Assembly: GCA_021642125.1 (NCBI GenBank)
Contig: JAKIXB010000001.1
Location: 434,001 to 498,000, forward strand
DNA length: 64,000 nt
Direction: 5' to 3'
DNA from: Nothophoma quercina
Lineage: Eukaryota; Ascomycota; Dothideomycetes; Pleosporales; Didymellaceae
This document shows positions 10,967-22,184 of this stretch, piece after piece (the stretch's first letter is position 1; each line of letters opens with the position of its first letter). Under the pieces are notes generated by a model. It was given only the letters and a program-made list of their open reading frames with translations. It had not been told where the DNA came from and did not search any database. Position numbers and translations under genes: made by a program.

Positions 10967-11997
10967 TCAACCCTCCCCCGCCATGTACTCTGGATCCACT
11001 TCGATGAATACCTCCTCTTTCAGCGCCCCTCGCGGCCTAGGTGCCACAAAAATAGGCACACGCCACACATCCCGGTTCCACTGTTCCAGCACTTCGCCGT
11101 CCAGTCCGCTACACCCATGCAGATCGAGTGACTGTTGTCGCACAACGGAGATTAGCTGAGTCCGCTTATCGTGTGTAATATTGCACCCTCGGTATTGTGG
11201 TGGTAGTGGCAGTGGGTAACGTGAGGCTGAGGCTGACGTACCTTCAATCTGTACATTTTGCTTATTGCGTCTAGGGCTGGGGAGGCGACGTGGACGTTTA
11301 TGCAGTCTGTGATGCTGAGGTGGTGGAGATTTTGGAGTTCTGGCGTGGACCAAATTGAGCTGGTGAGCATGTCGCATTTGCGGAGTCGGAGTTCTTGAAG
11401 CCTTTCGGTGCCTGATAGAAGGCCGGAGATCTGGCCTACTGTGACTCCGGCGTTTTCGATCTTCAAGGTGTGCATCTGGTGCATCGAAGCTGGGTTCGAA
11501 GCGAGTAGGTCCCATGCTTGACGCTCTTCTCTACGCTGCGGATTGATGTACGAACGCGGTACTGAATGTGTGGCCTCGATACGAATAGTGAGTTCGCGCA
11601 GTACTGGCAAGGATGCCAGAGCTCGAGCGATTGGTAACGAGATGGTCCATAATATGAGCTCCAACCTCTGCAGCGCAAATGCATGTCTTTCTAAAATACT
11701 TGCTATGATCTTGCTATGAAACTTGAGTAGGGTTGAGTACTCGAAGTCCCAAGCCCGTGGTATCTGGATGGTCTTGGAGCGGTCATACTTGGGCTTATGC
11801 TGGGTAGCGAAGAGCTTGTTGTGCCAGGAAGACCGGTGAGATGGGTAGACTGCTAGCGACAAGTTCTGAAGGTCTGAGTAGGCCAGGCTGCGGGCGTATT
11901 GTGATGTTTGTGTGAATCGTAGAAGAGGGTTGGTGGAAAGAGAGGACAAGATCTGGATCAAAAGTTCGGGCGGAAGGTCAAAGATGTGGGTAGGCAT
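10967..11997 (-). CDS. F-box domain protein
   Basis: Two exons on minus, 11997-11242 and 11155-10967, with an 86-nt intron (GTACGT donor, CAG acceptor, phase 0), give about 314 residues. Residues 5-45 form an F-box: FDLPPELLIQILSSL begins a typical L-P-x-E-(L/I)-x-x-x-I-(L/F) helix. The rest has leucine-rich-repeat-like spacing (for example LRELTIRIE, LQELRLRKCD, LHHLSITDC), suggesting a substrate-binding LRR. F-box proteins bring targets to SCF ubiquitin ligases through Skp1 (family knowledge); the target is unknown. Reading through the intron would give a different 29-residue tail ending in a stop, so the splice decides the C-terminus. Convergent with the upstream hypothetical gene. Confidence 0.75.
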
Positions 11998-12904
11998 TCT
12001 GACAGTCGGAGATTGAAGATTAAGGGTCGAGGGTTCAAGTGGATGACTAGGACGAGATGGTGTAGAAAAGTCGTCGAGCTATCCAAATAAGTGCTCAAGA
12101 TGAAGTACGTGAGATGGAATGTTCAGCCTTGTTTGCTGCTTACATGTAGGTGTGTTTGCTTGCGAATGAGACTTATAAAGGGGCTGACAGAGCCTTATGA
12201 GACATCCTTCAAGCATACACTTGATCACAATGGAGGACTACGCAATAATCCCATGAGGCGTAGCTGTGCTAGTCCAGGTATACCCACCAATGCGTGTGAC
12301 GACCCGGGCAACACCGTGGGCTTCGGATCGAAGACATTCTACAAGCAACCCCGGGAAAGCCACACATGGCGCGGCGGCTCGACAGAAACCGCAGCGCTTT
12401 TCTACAAGCAGCTGCATTGTGGAGGTGCCAACACTAAAACTGAGTGAGGATGCAGATAAGCGGCATGATCTTGAAGGATTTATGCAAGGGGCGCACGAGA
12501 TAAGGCAACGCTGCCAGTGCTGATTAAAGACCCTTCGAACCCTTCAGTGTCGTTCCTACCACACGTGGCCACTGTTGATAACATCGCATATTACTCAGGT
12601 ATTGTTGAGGACCTTGAATGCGTGAACGCCGTGATGTTGACTACCGTGTTGCTCATGACGAGCGCACGAGACCGCAACCTAGCGCCAGAGCACCATCCTT
12701 TCAAGTCCGCACATCATCGCAATGTATGTTCATCCCCATGAAGACCGCCTCTTGCCACTAATGAAGTTCTAGCGTCCCTTCAAGTAGTGGTGAACGATGG
12801 TTTCGCGGCGTTCTCTGGCCTCCACAGCGACGGCTGGCAGCGATCTGGCTGAAGGCTCGTCCCGGCAGATCGCTCGTTACAGACAGGGATATATATATTT
12901 GGAA
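11998..12904. other. Start of gene-poor region
   Basis: Promoter side of the F-box gene, then about 900 nt without a credible gene. A TATA-like CTTATAAAG sits near 12172, but frames downstream (12091-12447, 12266-12523) lack domains. This begins a roughly 6 kb stretch without intact genes. Confidence 0.45.
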
Positions 12905-13870
12905 GATGGCTGAGACAGAAACATGTCACCAGAAGAAACGCGATGCGCAAACATGCGGAGGTCTCGTAAGCAGATGAGACATGTGGGGTGCATGTGGTGC
13001 AAAAGGTGGGACAAGTGCACGCTCCAACGTGCCATCAATAATAGTAAGTCCCTTTTTCTTTTGCTTTTCCCGACTCTTTTATCAACACAACACTGTGATC
13101 ATACTGCACGACATGGATGCGCAAGATACGAAGAAAGCTGAGATACGAAAGCGTGTCGCACCCACGGTCGAATCACAATGGCGCAGTGCGACAGGTACTT
13201 TGAATGACTCGGACGACATAACAAAAATTGACAGAGCAGAGAAGAGCTTACCATGAATGCCGCACACCAATTTGCAGCTACAGAGGTCCTGTTGAGCTTG
13301 AGGAGGAAAGATACCAACGCGAAAACAAGTGCTTACAGTCCGACCTCGTTCTTACCGTCTTGGTGGCTGTACTTGGACAAGACAGAAGTGCCTACCAAGA
13401 ACTGCCCGGGTCGAGGACAATCTGGAGGCAGCATCTCAACGCTTGGCTGCGTGTAAGCTTGCTATACCTGACGGACCAGACCTAACGTCGAGTTGACAAG
13501 AAATGCAAGGAACAAGATCGCAGGAAACGGAGACACCGAACCCACATGCTGCATTGACATTGCTCCCCAGCTCCAGCTCGAACACCCCTGGGCATCGGGG
13601 TCGGCGTTCTTGAGGTCGCCGAAGGCCTACCACTGACGTCCTCGTATTCTTCATCTAGTCATGACAATGCTCTCGCTGCATCAAGTCCCGAGGTGATGAT
13701 CATCGATGCGTGCCGCGTCGCGCTTTCCGCTCCCATCGATATCCGCTTTGCGAAAACAGGTTGGAAGTACTGTTCATGCAGGACCAGGGAGTCAGACACG
13801 GAACTTGCCTTCTCGACTTACTCACCAACCCCCCAAGCCAAGGATGAGGCACAATTCCGCGCTTGGTAAT
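12905..13870 (+). pseudogene. Probable relic of a Zn(II)2Cys6 transcription factor gene
   Basis: Plus-strand pieces look like a broken Zn-cluster regulator. The frame from 12923 encodes RHVGCMWCKRWDKC before a GTAAGT donor at about 13044. This is a C-x2-C-x5-C core one residue short of the canonical C-x2-C-x6-C. Near 13344-13490 another frame reads GGCTWTRQKC followed by a Cys-poor stretch ending PDGPDL and a stop, again like an eroded zinc cluster with its usual tail. After the stop the same frame continues open with a Ser/Pro-rich linker to about 13617. A frameshifted neighbour then continues from 13561 to 13869 (PLTSSYSSSSHDNALAAS, then VMIIDACRVAL). Lost cysteines, a stop and a frame change argue for decay. 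No intact model could be built. Identity is inferred from pattern, not search. Confidence 0.35.
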
Positions 13871-16800
13871 GCGTTACTCACCCTCAGTGTTCTATACCCT
13901 GTCACGCCTGCGGCTGCCAAAACCTGGAGCCGCAAGGAGGCCGCGGTAACTGAACATCTGGGCGGAACCGAATAGGACCCGTCTCCGGGAGCGCGGCGGC
14001 TGACGGCCAAGGTACCAGGTCTCCTTGTAGGATCGATTGCGATATCTGCCGGCGGGCGGTGATACTCACGGCGGCGGGGAGGAGCGGAACTGTGAGTGGC
14101 GTCAGCAGGGGAAAGTTAGACCTGGCAAGGCTGGCACACACCGGCAGTCGAGAAACTATCACTGACAAAGTTAGAAATGTCTCAGTTGACGCTGCTTCAT
14201 TCCTCATCGCTGCAATCAAACCGATACGTGCTCAAATTCTACCGAGCATAATTCCGTGGGTTCTGGTTGCAGCGATTCTCAGTCGAATTGCACTGACTCT
14301 AGCTTGAGCAACCACCACAACGTATCGACATCAGCGATTCATTGTCTTGCATGTCCAACGACAAGGATCGGGGGATCTACCTCAGTCAAGCACAAGCCTT
14401 GCCATCCGGCGATTCATTCCACAGCAATGATGGTTCAGCACTGCCTCCTTCCTTGATCTGAGCTTCGAATTGCTGTCTGTTTTGGAAGTAGGTCCCCCCA
14501 CCACCATCTCAAAGCGTGGTGACGGCGCCCGCCAATCACAAGCGTGTCTGCCCAAGCGCACTTACAGCGACGTTATGTTCGCTCAGATCTCCAGGAGCGG
14601 CAGAGCCCAAATGCTTAGTCTACCGAGGGAGGGCCGGCCTAATCTACTAAACGGGAACCGCACGAGCAACCGCATACAAAGAGGAAAAGATCGTAGCCGC
14701 AGCGGTGCCCAACGACCTCAACACGAAACTATCTTCTTGTCTGCATAGAGTTCCGCCCCGCCATGGCTCGGTTCACAACGTCGGTTTTGCGATACCGGAA
14801 GGAACTTGCGTCAATTCCTGATTGGTTCATGCAAATAGACCCGGATGACTCCTGTCCGTGGAAGCTTTTGCACGTGCAGGAGCCAACAAGAAAATGCGTG
14901 GATGACTACTACATGCAAGACCGCATTGGAACTACACTAACAGGCACACACACCGTCAGTGGCCGCCAAGACGATGAAGACCCAAGGCGCCATGAGCCTC
15001 CAGCCGCTCGAATACGAAACCGCATGCTTGACATTGTACGATTCGTTGCATGATCTATTGCATGACTTATTGCATGATCGTCTCATCGTGGCAAGGTGAA
15101 CCGAACCGTTGATGCATCGGGCGTTTCTTTGCATCGGGACCCCTACCAACGTTTGATTGAAGTGCCGAACGTACGATTCTGCCTCGACCTCAGCCATCGA
15201 AACGAACAAGACAATCCAAGGAAATATCGAAAGTCTATTCGTCAAGGAATATGCAGGGTAGACACACTTTCGGACGTGGTGAGCTGTCAATCCGCAGTTA
15301 TCAGGGTCTGATGGGTATGGTAATCCAAAATAATCCCACATGGCGTCTCCGCAAACGTCACGATAGAACCTGCGCTACCGGCACTCGGTACCTCAAACTC
15401 ATGAAGCGTTTGTTCAGATTTGAATCTGGTCTTAGCCTTCGAACTATCGTCATCAACGTTCTCAACAGCAAAAACTAAAAACAACTGTCCAGTTCTGAGT
15501 TCGCCATAATCCAAATACGAGAAAATACGAGAAGGCAAGGAACGCGCTATTCGGAATGATCCGAGCACTAACACCTCATCATCTGCAACCGATCCGGCAC
15601 TGACAGCCCTGACGCTGCTCCCGCTCAGGATCTGGGATTTGAGAGCTTGGCTCGCGACATCAATGCACATCGACCATAACGCCAAGCAAAAAGTCGAATT
15701 CAGTCAAATTGCAAATTGCAGGTTTGAGATGTTTTTCACAATTGGCAGGATTGTCATCCCGGCCACATGGTACCATTCGCAGCACCAGTAAACGCCACAT
15801 GTCTTTTAGGGCCTTTAGCAGCCGCAAGAGTCGGAGATCTAAAAGCGACGGCGTCGAGACTCTGGGGCACCGCAGCGTTAGATGGCGTTTGGTATCGGCC
15901 CGACCGCTGCACCTGTCACAGGCACAAGCTTCTGTGGGAAACACGCTCTAGGAGGGGTACACTTGCGGGAAACACCATCGAAAGACGGCGCGCGATAGTC
16001 GCCACACCGCTGGGGATCGACAAGCATGGCACGTGAGAAGTTAGTGTGTTCACAAGCCTTTACGAGCCGCGTGAGTGTCCGCATCCGGTTAAACGCTTAG
16101 GGACGTGCTCGCTATGAATTTGTCGAATGTCATGCATGTGCATGTTAGGGCTTCGTTGATGAAACGGCCCATGAAACGGGTATGTGAGCTGCAACATCTG
16201 AAAGTTGGGTGGTGGACAGCCTTCCGCACACGCCAGTGAGGTTGCGAAAGTAATAGTGCAAGGCCCGGGTGAATGGTAACTTCACGTCTTCCCACTTCGA
16301 AAGCTTCGTCTCGATGCCTCCCTGCGATTTATGGAACTTGCTCCGCCAGTGATCGTCTGCGCACTAAAATGTCAATCAGACACATACCATCCGCTCCATA
16401 ACCAGGCTGTGTCCAATCCCAGCATTTCCTGGCATACCATGCCGGAACCAGGAGGCAATGCGATGTGAACACGCGCATGGCAATCCCCGTATGTCAGTGA
16501 TCCTTCGCGCAGCACTTCCAAGTCGGAAGGAGGGCAAGTGACGCGAACGAACGGCGTCGCTGTAGCGCGCAACAACCTTAAAACGCTCTGACGTCCAGCG
16601 CCCATGAGGCGGGCCGACCCAAAGATGAAGCGTGACCAACGACTTTCCCATACAAACCCTGATGCGTCAAATCAAACGTTCATCGGGGATGTTTGGCATA
16701 GGGGACCCCTACAGGAAGCCCGTCGCAGGGTTCGCTGTGACGGAGAGATAAACTCTGGGCGAGTGCGCAGATTGGCAAACGGTTGCTTGACAGGTGTCCG

Positions 16801-18077
16801 GTACCCTACAGCACGCTACGGTAGCCTTTGTATGGCGATCTGTGTGATACTGGAGCTGGTGCATTCAAGTTTCATTGAGCTTTGCTATGTCTGGTAATTT
16901 GCTCAACTAGTTCATGGGGATCGATGATAGAGTTGGCAGACAGGCGAGGCTCAGTATACGCGTGTACATGCCAAGTTATTACACTGGCAAGTCTGGAGCG
17001 TAGGCTTCATCCTTTGCGTGCAGTGACGTTCTTCATGTACAATGTCTTGGCAGTAGCCTGTGCGCCTCACTGTCAGCCGCGATGTCGACGTGCACAGTTA
17101 ATTCGATGTTCGGGGCGTGCGGAAGACTAGGATTCATGATTGAATGCAGATAGCTTCGATCCTTGGCCTTAGCAGAGCCCAAGAAACCACCAGCCTCACT
17201 CCAAATCAACCCGTATCTGTCAACGTTGTAATCCCAACCGTTGCGCTACCCTCACCACAGACATGGTTCCATAAGCTGCGAAGTCGCGACCCAGTCCGTG
17301 CAACGCATGTTCGAGAGTCCTAAACATGGAACGCCCCTGGGCGGATTTTCTTGGTCTGGTATCCCGGAATGAGCAGCACCAGCCTTGCGACATGCGGGCC
17401 CCTGTGCGCAAAGGTTCTCTCTGACGATCTTGCAACCACCAAATGGTTCGATCGTTAGTCGACTACCCCACGTGAACTGGAAAGTACCGTCGCCCTACCG
17501 ACTCGTGTCCATCACTTGCACCGTGCGACCGTTGTTTGAGCGTTGACAATGTTCCAAATTTGACAGGACCCTTGTTGAGATTTGGGGACGTTGCATTTGT
17601 TGATTGAACGTGTGAATTCGTCTAATGCCTGTGCGCTATGCGCCGGATAACTATGCTGTACATATGTCGTAATATCCCGCTAGCTGCAGTCTGCATGTAA
17701 ATCCTAATCCGATTGCTTCTAACTGTGTGACTATGCTCGCTGTGCTGTGGTGGACATCTCCGCATTTCCGCGTCTGATAACGCTATGCTGAAATGCTGCA
17801 GTGGAGCTGAAAGTCCCTACGCCGTAATGGTACAGGTTTCACAAGTCCCCCAGAGGGCTACTTATGATTCATCAAAATCCTGGCGGCTGACGAGCTATGC
17901 AAGAAGGGGCTCCTATGGCATTGTTGGATGCGAGGTGCGGCCTTCCGAGGTCTGGCTTCTGCGATTCTGTGATCGTGATTGGCCAGTATGCGCTGGAAAG
18001 GATTCCGGCGGTCGTGCCACGCAACTTATTTTTCGTGTTACGAGGCGAACGACCACCTGGGTATTGACAACAACCAT
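13871..18077. other. Gene-poor region with scattered short ORFs
   Basis: About 4.2 kb with no intact gene. The best frames are 14059-14307 (+, 82 codons, hydrophobic C-terminus), 14763-15053 (+, 96 codons) and 15287-15685 (-, up to 132 codons, starting with a GTG or internal site). None has splice support, a partner frame or a recognised domain. A short tandem repeat lies at 15045-15078 (separate entry). Likely an old intergenic or degraded region; I found no intact transposase, reverse transcriptase or terminal repeats by eye. Confidence 0.4.
15045..15078. repeat. Short tandem repeat, TTGCATGA-type unit
   Basis: Three direct copies of a roughly 12-nt unit built around ATTGCATGAYY (cgttgcatgat, tattgcatgac, tattgcatgat). 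It lies in the gene-poor region with no evident coding role. Confidence 0.55.
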
Positions 18078-20395
18078 CTATTGCTTGTACATCATCGCAG
18101 GATCCACTGGGAAACCCTGAACGTTGAATCGTGGATCGTAAGCGGTAGCACTCACACCGATATTGTGTGGTTGCATGTGGGTATGCTGAGGGACGGTCGA
18201 TGGTAGCTGAGCAGAGGGATGGCCAACAATCTGCGCGCGCGCTTGTGACATGGGAGGTTCGAAAGGTCCTGGAGTTGCGGAGTTGCTTCGCGGCGCAGAC
18301 CCGGAGGAATGCGACGTACTGTGAGTAGTATCATAAATTGACATGTCATCGATGTGAGATACTGGAGCTGGGACCATAGGCTGTTGAGATGTGCTGAAAG
18401 GGAGCTGTGCTCCAGTCTGGGCCGCAAGCCTGCGAATCAACTCAGTCGATGGGTACGTTGGTGAGATAACAGATGGAAGCGCTGAGAACTCATCGCCTGC
18501 ATTTGAAGGCACCATGCCACCACTAGCACCCAAACCGATCGACGAGGTGGGGAGCGTCTGGGGCAGGTTCAGGGACCGGGGAAGGGGGAGGTTAGGCAGT
18601 ACCTCCTGCAGCTTAGCGAGGAGCAGTGGCAGATAGCGAGACTGCCCACCACGCAGCGTTTGGATGAGTGTCAAGAAGCGAGAAACATAATCTCGCGGAC
18701 CCAGAGCAAATGCATCTGGCGAAAACGACGTGCAAGCTACCACGTCGGTTAGGCAGCAAGCGATATCGAACAGCTTTTCGATCTGCAGTGGTGTTAGCCC
18801 AAGACTCGTATTGAAAGCGTGTCAAGCTCGAAACAGTAAAGAGTTGCTAGGTGCGTGTGCATGGACCGACCAGGAAGGTGTAGACTAGTGGACCAAGGAG
18901 CGGACGTCAGAAATTGACGTTGTTAGTGGCTGGTCCGTGCCAATGCAGCATGTAACAAGGATTGCACGATCGGAACGGGCAGGGGTCCAAATGCGCAGAA
19001 GGAATGCAATGGGGAAAGGGTGGAAATGGAATCTGTAGTGGCACTCACCAGACCAACGCCGTGTACCTCCATGGCCGGCTGCGAAAATTGGTGTGTCATG
19101 GTCATGAGATCCCTCGAGATCTGGATGGGAAATTTGAAGGTCATGGAAGTGTCCTGGCTAACGCTGCTCACGAGTCCCTGGCAGACGCAAAGCTGCCAGA
19201 CCATAGCTCGCAGCCATTGCTGAGTAACGCGGATTTCGACGGCCTGAGCTTCGGTGCATTCGAGATACGCTGGGACAGCTTCGGACAGCTGTGTCTGCAG
19301 CTGTGCGATCCATGAGGGGTTGGCGTGCTGGTGGACTCGGTTCCAGATGTTGATAAATGTGTCGTCGATAGTTTTGTACAAGTTGATCATCAGCTCAAGG
19401 CCTACCGCAACTGGTCGATCTGAAGGTACTTCGTCCAAGGAAGGCGGATGGATCGTTGGGTAGAGTGTAATTGGTCGGTGCTTGTGAATAGCATATGTCC
19501 TGGATCTCGTGTCAGCGGTGACGCGCATCAGTCGGAGGTAATGGTACCTTTCAGCCATGAAGAGTAGCCAGTAGAGCACCCGTTTGCGTGATGTGTCGAG
19601 TGGGTCGTGCTTATATGTCTCCTCATCGTGCATGCCCAGAAGTTGTGCTTGTGTGGTTGCCTCACGTAGGTAGGACCAGGCTGTGTTCTCCTTTGCCAGT
19701 CCAAAGTAGCATCCACAATACAGCCACGACGTGAGAACGGTCCAATGTGTGGGATTCTCGCGGTAGTCGTGTCCTCTCCGCACACGAATAGATTCCTCCA
19801 GAAGAATATGTCCAAACTGGACATTGGACATCTGAGCCATTTCCTGGCGTTCGAGAAGGTTGGGTTGGACCTTCATGTTTGCTTGGATCATGACGTATGC
19901 ACATAGAGATGTGATCATGCAGTAGGCTTCGATCGAACGGTCCATGTTAACGACCGCTTCTTGCGCCCTTTGTCGGTGTAGAATAGGCTGTGAAGGGTAT
20001 ACATTGACGAAGAAGAACTCCATGCAGCTCTCGACGAGGGGCAGCGGTATCAGGCCCGGTGTTCGAACATTCTGAGAAGATAGAGGTCGTCCATCGTGGC
20101 CGAGTTCTTGTGGAAAGCCTGAAGCTAGTTGTGCGTTTCGTTGATTCTCACGGAGCTCTGAGAGCACCTTCGCCCTGCTGCCTTTGGGTCCTTTCTTCTG
20201 GGGGATAGCATTGTATGTGCATGCCAGGCCTGCGGATACACAGTTCTTGCATGGATTGGTGCCTTCACCTATGCACTTGACCTTCCTTCGATGGCAGCTA
20301 CAGTAAGGTCAGTGGTTGCCAACACGGTGACAACAGCATACGCACCTATCGCAAGCTCGCTTGACGGGAGCAATGGTGGTGGTAGTGGAGGCCAT
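18078..20395 (-). CDS. Zn(II)2Cys6 fungal transcription factor
   Basis: Three minus-strand exons, 20395-20346, 20297-19049 and 18782-18078, give about 667 residues. Intron 1 (48 nt) splits the zinc cluster; intron 2 is unusually long (266 nt). The binuclear cluster spans residues 15-43 with spacing C-x2-C-x6-C-x7-C-x2-C-x6-C (CDSCHRRKVKC ... CKNCVSAGLAC). It is followed by a basic linker with KKGPKGSRAKV. The middle region (about residues 100-430) matches the fungal regulatory middle homology region, with the usual tryptophans and leucines. The last exon encodes a conserved-looking helix block (KLFDIACCLTDVVAC, RYLPLLLAKLQEVLP) and a Ser/Pro-rich tail. It may belong to the sexual-development or sugar-regulator clades that share the KGPKGSRAKV linker, but I cannot choose between them. 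Nuclear DNA-binding regulator; targets unknown. Confidence 0.85.
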
Positions 20396-22184
20396 AGTGG
20401 TGATGCAGGCTAGTGGACGAAAGAGTCGTCCTCCGTGTGGGTGGGTGCAAATGGCCGAGCGGATCCAATGGGACTATGTATGTTCAGTGTGTTACTCTGT
20501 GGTCTGGGAGGTCTTTTTGCATGGTCCTTGTGTCATCATGCTGGAGAGATTCAAAGAACGCCCATTCGCACCTGATTGAACCAGGACGACAGAACGACCA
20601 AGCGTCAAAGCCGCATATTAGACCTTGGGCTAGTGACTGCCGCTGCGCTGCAAGGATGTGGCTTGCAGCTAGACGAGCGAATGACAGGTGATGGACGCCG
20701 GTCCGGCACCCCTGATACCAGTACTGGGGAAAGGATTCTGCTGCAGGGTAGGTCAAACGCTTACCATCCGGTTGCCAGCCAGCGAGCTCGGGCGGTCTGC
20801 TGGGCTGGAACAGGCCTGACGACGACTCCCAGGCTGACCGCTCGGCGTGAGTAATGGTCGAGGATGGCACGGTTCCTTCCAGCGCGGCGGAGGTTTGCTA
20901 GGGCGAGTTGGTCCGACAATCTCCCGCCGCAGCAGCAGCCCAGCGGGAAAGGCAGTCGAAGCGCTTTCGGCAGGTAAACCGCGACGAACAGGCGCAGCCT
21001 AACTGACCGCCCTCGCATGCTGTTTTCGTGGGTTGCAGTCTGCTCGTTGTGTCGCCTGCCCGGGCAGCAGAAATTTCAACGTGTTTTCTGCCCACCTGCG
21101 CGTTCTGCGACTCGGCTGCTGGCATCTGATTCATTGCTGAACGATCCACCTTGCGGGTACCTCAAACATTTTTACCGCGACAGCGCACCAGTCGTTCTCC
21201 GTTTTCACCCCATTGTTGTCGCTGCCCTGAACTGGCAAGCAATCCTCGGAAATCCCCGGTGGGCTGGTGGCTCGAATGTCGTCATTGCTTCTGCAGGTGT
21301 TCCCAAGGACCCTTGCAGTGGGCAGGAAAAGGACGCAGAGTGCTGCGAAAAGTCGTATGTGAGCCCTCCTTCGACAGGAGGTAAGTAGTCGCGAGGCGCA
21401 GTCGCCTCATGGGTGCATCTGAGAGGTCAGGATGTGACATCGAGCGGCGGTGCGAGGTGGGAATCCTATCATTGGCCGCCTTTGTCGTAACAGGCGTTGA
21501 ACAATCGTTGTTGGACGTTTTTGGCAGATATCAAATTTGGAGGTATCGAGTGAAGTCCTAGGTTCTACTCAACAACACCAGCGCAGCGACAGACTGCTTA
21601 TATCTTCTTGATATCCTCCTAAAGGGCCTTTTACGGACTCATCCGTCGGCTGGAAGCAACCAGGGTCCCGAGATGCTGCCGACAACAACGAACATGATGG
21701 CGACGCAGTGTTGAGCAGTCGAATAAGAGTGGTCCGGAAAGCGTTCCAGAGTGAGGTGCCACACAATGTCTAGGCCTTACGCGCCACACGTTACCCCAGC
21801 GGGACGCGTTACACTGCAACTATCACAACGGCGGCAGCTGGAAGGACGGCAGGGTACGCCGCATGGAGAAGATGATGTGCTTGTGGTGTTGCGACTTGAG
21901 AATCCGGGGCACTGGGAGGTATTGAACTATGATCTGCTGCTGGAGTAGTGCGTGCCACATCCTTCGTCTAACTTCAAGTTGCAAATCACAGGGGTCACCT
22001 CCGCGGAGCACTCATCGGTGAACACGGGATATATTTACACACCATGCTGAAAGTATCTACAATGGGGTCCTTCCCCATGTTAGCGGTCCACCTGTACAAA
22101 ATGCTTAAAATCAGAGGACGCCTGAAAATGCAAACCCAACCTCCATGCAACGCTTTGGCCGTGTCGTCAATATCAACATCGTCT
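20396..22184. other. Intergenic region, regulator promoter
   Basis: About 1.8 kb between the regulator start and the 3' end of the b561-like gene. Short frames such as 21017-21388 and 21751-21948 (+) are present, but none shows a domain, splice partner or plausible context. The size fits a long upstream regulatory region of a transcription factor gene (inference). Confidence 0.45.

Noticed and set aside
15660..15944. Minus frame with CDRCSGRADTKRHLTLRC resembling a zinc knuckle of LINE-type reverse transcriptases
   Set aside because: Only one short cysteine cluster without adjacent reverse transcriptase or RNase H motifs; likely chance.
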